A stretch of DNA of 64,000 nt from Xiheimicrobium sp033763395 (GTDB lineage Bacteria > Myxococcota > Myxococcia > Myxococcales > Myxococcaceae), in contig JANRKQ010000219.1 of NCBI GenBank assembly GCA_033763395.1, positions 3,867 through 67,866 on the forward strand. Reading direction: 5' to 3'. A program made the translations under genes and the position numbers. The notes under the pieces were generated by a model. It was not told where the DNA came from and searched no databases. It saw only the letters and a program-made list of their open reading frames with translations. The number at the start of each line of letters is the position of its first letter. The first letter of the stretch is position 1. Shown here piece after piece: positions 62,773 to 64,000 of this stretch.

Positions 62773-62991
62773 CTACTCCGAGATGGGCTTGTCAGCCTCG
62801 CCGGCGCCGCGCTCTTCCTGGTGCTGCTTGGGGTTCGTGCCCCAGCCGAAGTCGCTCGGCACCTTGCCGCCGCCGCGGCCCTTCGTGCCGGTGCCCCACT
62901 CGGTGTCGTGGTGCACGATGTCGGTGGTGGTGCGGCCCTTCCAGGGGACCGGCAGCTTGGTGGGATCAGACGGTTTGTTCGAAGCGCCCAT
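62773..62991 (-). CDS. Small hydrophilic protein
   Basis: 72 residues from the ATG at 62991: MGASNKPSDPTKLPVPWKGR followed by TTDIVHHDTEWGTGTKGRGG and GKVPSDFGWGTNPKQHQEER. Glycine-, lysine- and tryptophan-containing, no signal, no membrane segment and probably disordered. The dense Trp/Gly/Lys pattern and absence of stop-prone composition suggest a genuine conserved small protein, but I recognise no family. It is convergent with the MFS gene and divergent from the acyltransferase gene. Confidence 0.55.
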   Translation of the reverse strand: MGASNKPSDPTKLPVPWKGRTTTDIVHHDTEWGTGTKGRGGGKVPSDFGWGTNPKQHQEERGAGEADKPISE

Positions 62992-63049
62992 GCGCCGAGC
63001 GCTTACTACGGCGCACGGCACCAGAGCCACGGGTACAGTGACGTCGGCC

Positions 63050-64000
63050 GTGAGCGCTTCTGGACGAATTCATGCCTTCGACTGGCTCCGCGGCGTCGCG
63101 GTGGTGGTGATGATTCAGACGCACTCGCTGGTGCTGCTGAAGCCCGAGCTGGCGCGTGACGCGCTCTACAGCTGGCTGGTGCGCATCGACGGGCTGGTGG
63201 CGCCGTCGTTCATCTTCTCGGCGGGCTTCGCGCTGGCGCTGGTGCAGGTCCGCTCCGCCCGTTCTTCGAAAGACGTCAAGGCGCAGCGCCGCGCCCAGGC
63301 CCTGAAGACGCTCAAGCGCATCGGCGAGGTGCTGCTGGTCGCCAGCTTCGTCAACACCGTGTGGTTCCCCACGTGGCGCGAGCCGAAGTGGCTGTTGCGC
63401 ATCGACATTCTCCACTGCATCGGCCTGTCGCTGCTGCTGGTGTTGCCGTTGCTCGTGGGCCTGGCGAGCCGGCCGCAGGTGCTGCGCTGGTTGATGCTCG
63501 GGCTGGCAGGGCTGGTGTTCGCCCTCTCGCCGCTCGCAGAGCACGTGGACGGCGTCTGGGCCATCTTCGCCACGCGGAAGGTGGGCCTCATCGACGCGAC
63601 GCACGGCACCACGTTCCCCCTGTTTCCGTGGAGCGGCTACGTCTTCCTCGGCGCCTCGTTCGGCGCGACCGTGGGCATGCTGCAGCCGTCGAGCGCTGGA
63701 ACGAGCATGGCCGCGACGCTCCGGGCCGAAGCGCCGCTGTGGCGCTGGTGGGCGCTCCTGTGGGGCGTGGGCGCAGCGCTGTGGGCGACCGATGGGTTCT
63801 GGCGCGAGGCCTACCCGCCGCACGACTTCTGGGCGAACAACCCGGCCAACGCCGCGCAACGGTGGACGCTGGTGCTGTCGCTCGTGGCGCTCTTCCGGCT
63901 CATCGAAGTCACCCGGCCGGCGTCGACGACGTCACGGCTCGCGCGGCTGGTGGGCACCTTCGGCGCCTCGTCCCTGTCGGCGTACGTCTTTCACGAAATG
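63050..64000 (+). CDS. DUF1624/heparan-alpha-glucosaminide-type membrane acyltransferase, truncated by the window edge
   Basis: From GTG 63050 the frame is open for 317 codons to base 64000. The opening HAFDWLRGVAVVVMIQTHSL and RIDGLVAPSFIFSAGFALAL are the first membrane segments of DUF1624 proteins, which acylate sugars on the outer face of the membrane. Several further helices follow (LLRIDILHCIGLSLLLVLPL; RWWALLWGVGAALWATDGFW), and the last bases encode LSAYVFHEM, a conserved stretch near the family's end. TACAGT lies ten bases before the GTG. The substrate is unknown. Confidence 0.75.
   Translation, partial: MSASGRIHAFDWLRGVAVVVMIQTHSLVLLKPELARDALYSWLVRIDGLVAPSFIFSAGFALALVQVRSARSSKDVKAQRRAQALKTLKRIGEVLLVASFVNTVWFPTWREPKWLLRIDILHCIGLSLLLVLPLLVGLASRPQVLRWLMLGLAGLVFALSPLAEHVDGVWAIFATRKVGLIDATHGTTFPLFPWSGYVFLGASFGATVGMLQPSSAGTSMAATLRAEAPLWRWWALLWGVGAALWATDGFWREAYPPHDFWANNPANAAQRWTLVLSLVALFRLIEVTRPASTTSRLARLVGTFGASSLSAYVFHEM

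Overview
The window is high-GC (roughly two thirds G+C by eye) DNA from a myxobacterium (Myxococcota). The strongest pointer is the minus-strand block from 20376 to the left edge. It carries homologues of the Myxococcus adventurous-gliding proteins GltD (AgmU), GltE (AglT), GltG (PglI) and the giant TPR protein GltI (AgmK) in the order known from Myxococcus. Many small lipoproteins, PEGA, FecR and FHA domains, a RomR-like response regulator and leaderless-looking start sites fit the same assignment. No rRNA, CRISPR array, prophage or intact insertion sequence was seen.

Layout. 1-20506: gliding/envelope locus on the minus strand, with a giant TPR gene (3061 codons in the window, still open at base 1), an RG-rich TPR protein, an outer-membrane barrel, a small unknown, gltG, two tandem 85-residue exported paralogues, gltE and gltD. 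20520-24552: five-gene minus-strand envelope operon (two FlgT/LPP20-like exported proteins, a PEGA lipoprotein, a FecR protein, an unknown exported protein) behind a promoter overlapped by a perfect palindrome. 24571-27041: PilZ protein and an exported M3-like metallopeptidase. 27106-34823: plus-strand exported proteins and lipoproteins, including one with seven tandem domains, then SbtA and a PII-like partner. 34866-35342: tRNA-Val/tRNA-Asp operon with promoter and terminator, followed by an IS5-type transposase remnant.

35804-41726: minus-strand probable iron-uptake operon (imelysin lipoprotein, unknown lipoprotein, HTTM protein, FecA-like receptor). 41894-47898: divergent plus-strand pyrimidine-degradation operon of the URC type (MmsA, URC1-like GTP cyclohydrolase II homologue, URC4/DUF1688, Upp, Udk) ending in a frameshifted DUF2071 gene. 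47994-54323: nadC, valS with a lysine-rich C-terminal extension, a RomR-like response regulator with a Pro/Gly/Met linker, and an AlkA-like glycosylase. 54415-55721: three tandem small lipoproteins. 55718-64000: EamA-like transporter, transketolase, a lone CpaF-type ATPase diverging from a TPR protein, a Tet-type MFS transporter, a small conserved-looking protein and the start of a DUF1624 membrane acyltransferase.

The gliding genes together would span the cytoplasm (GltI), inner membrane (GltG), periplasm (GltD and the small exported proteins) and outer membrane (GltE and the barrel). The URC genes form a route from uracil or uridine through UMP to a three-carbon acid that the aldehyde dehydrogenase could finish. 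Two genes (27106-27881 and 47138-47898) each appear to lack one G and deserve a check against raw reads.
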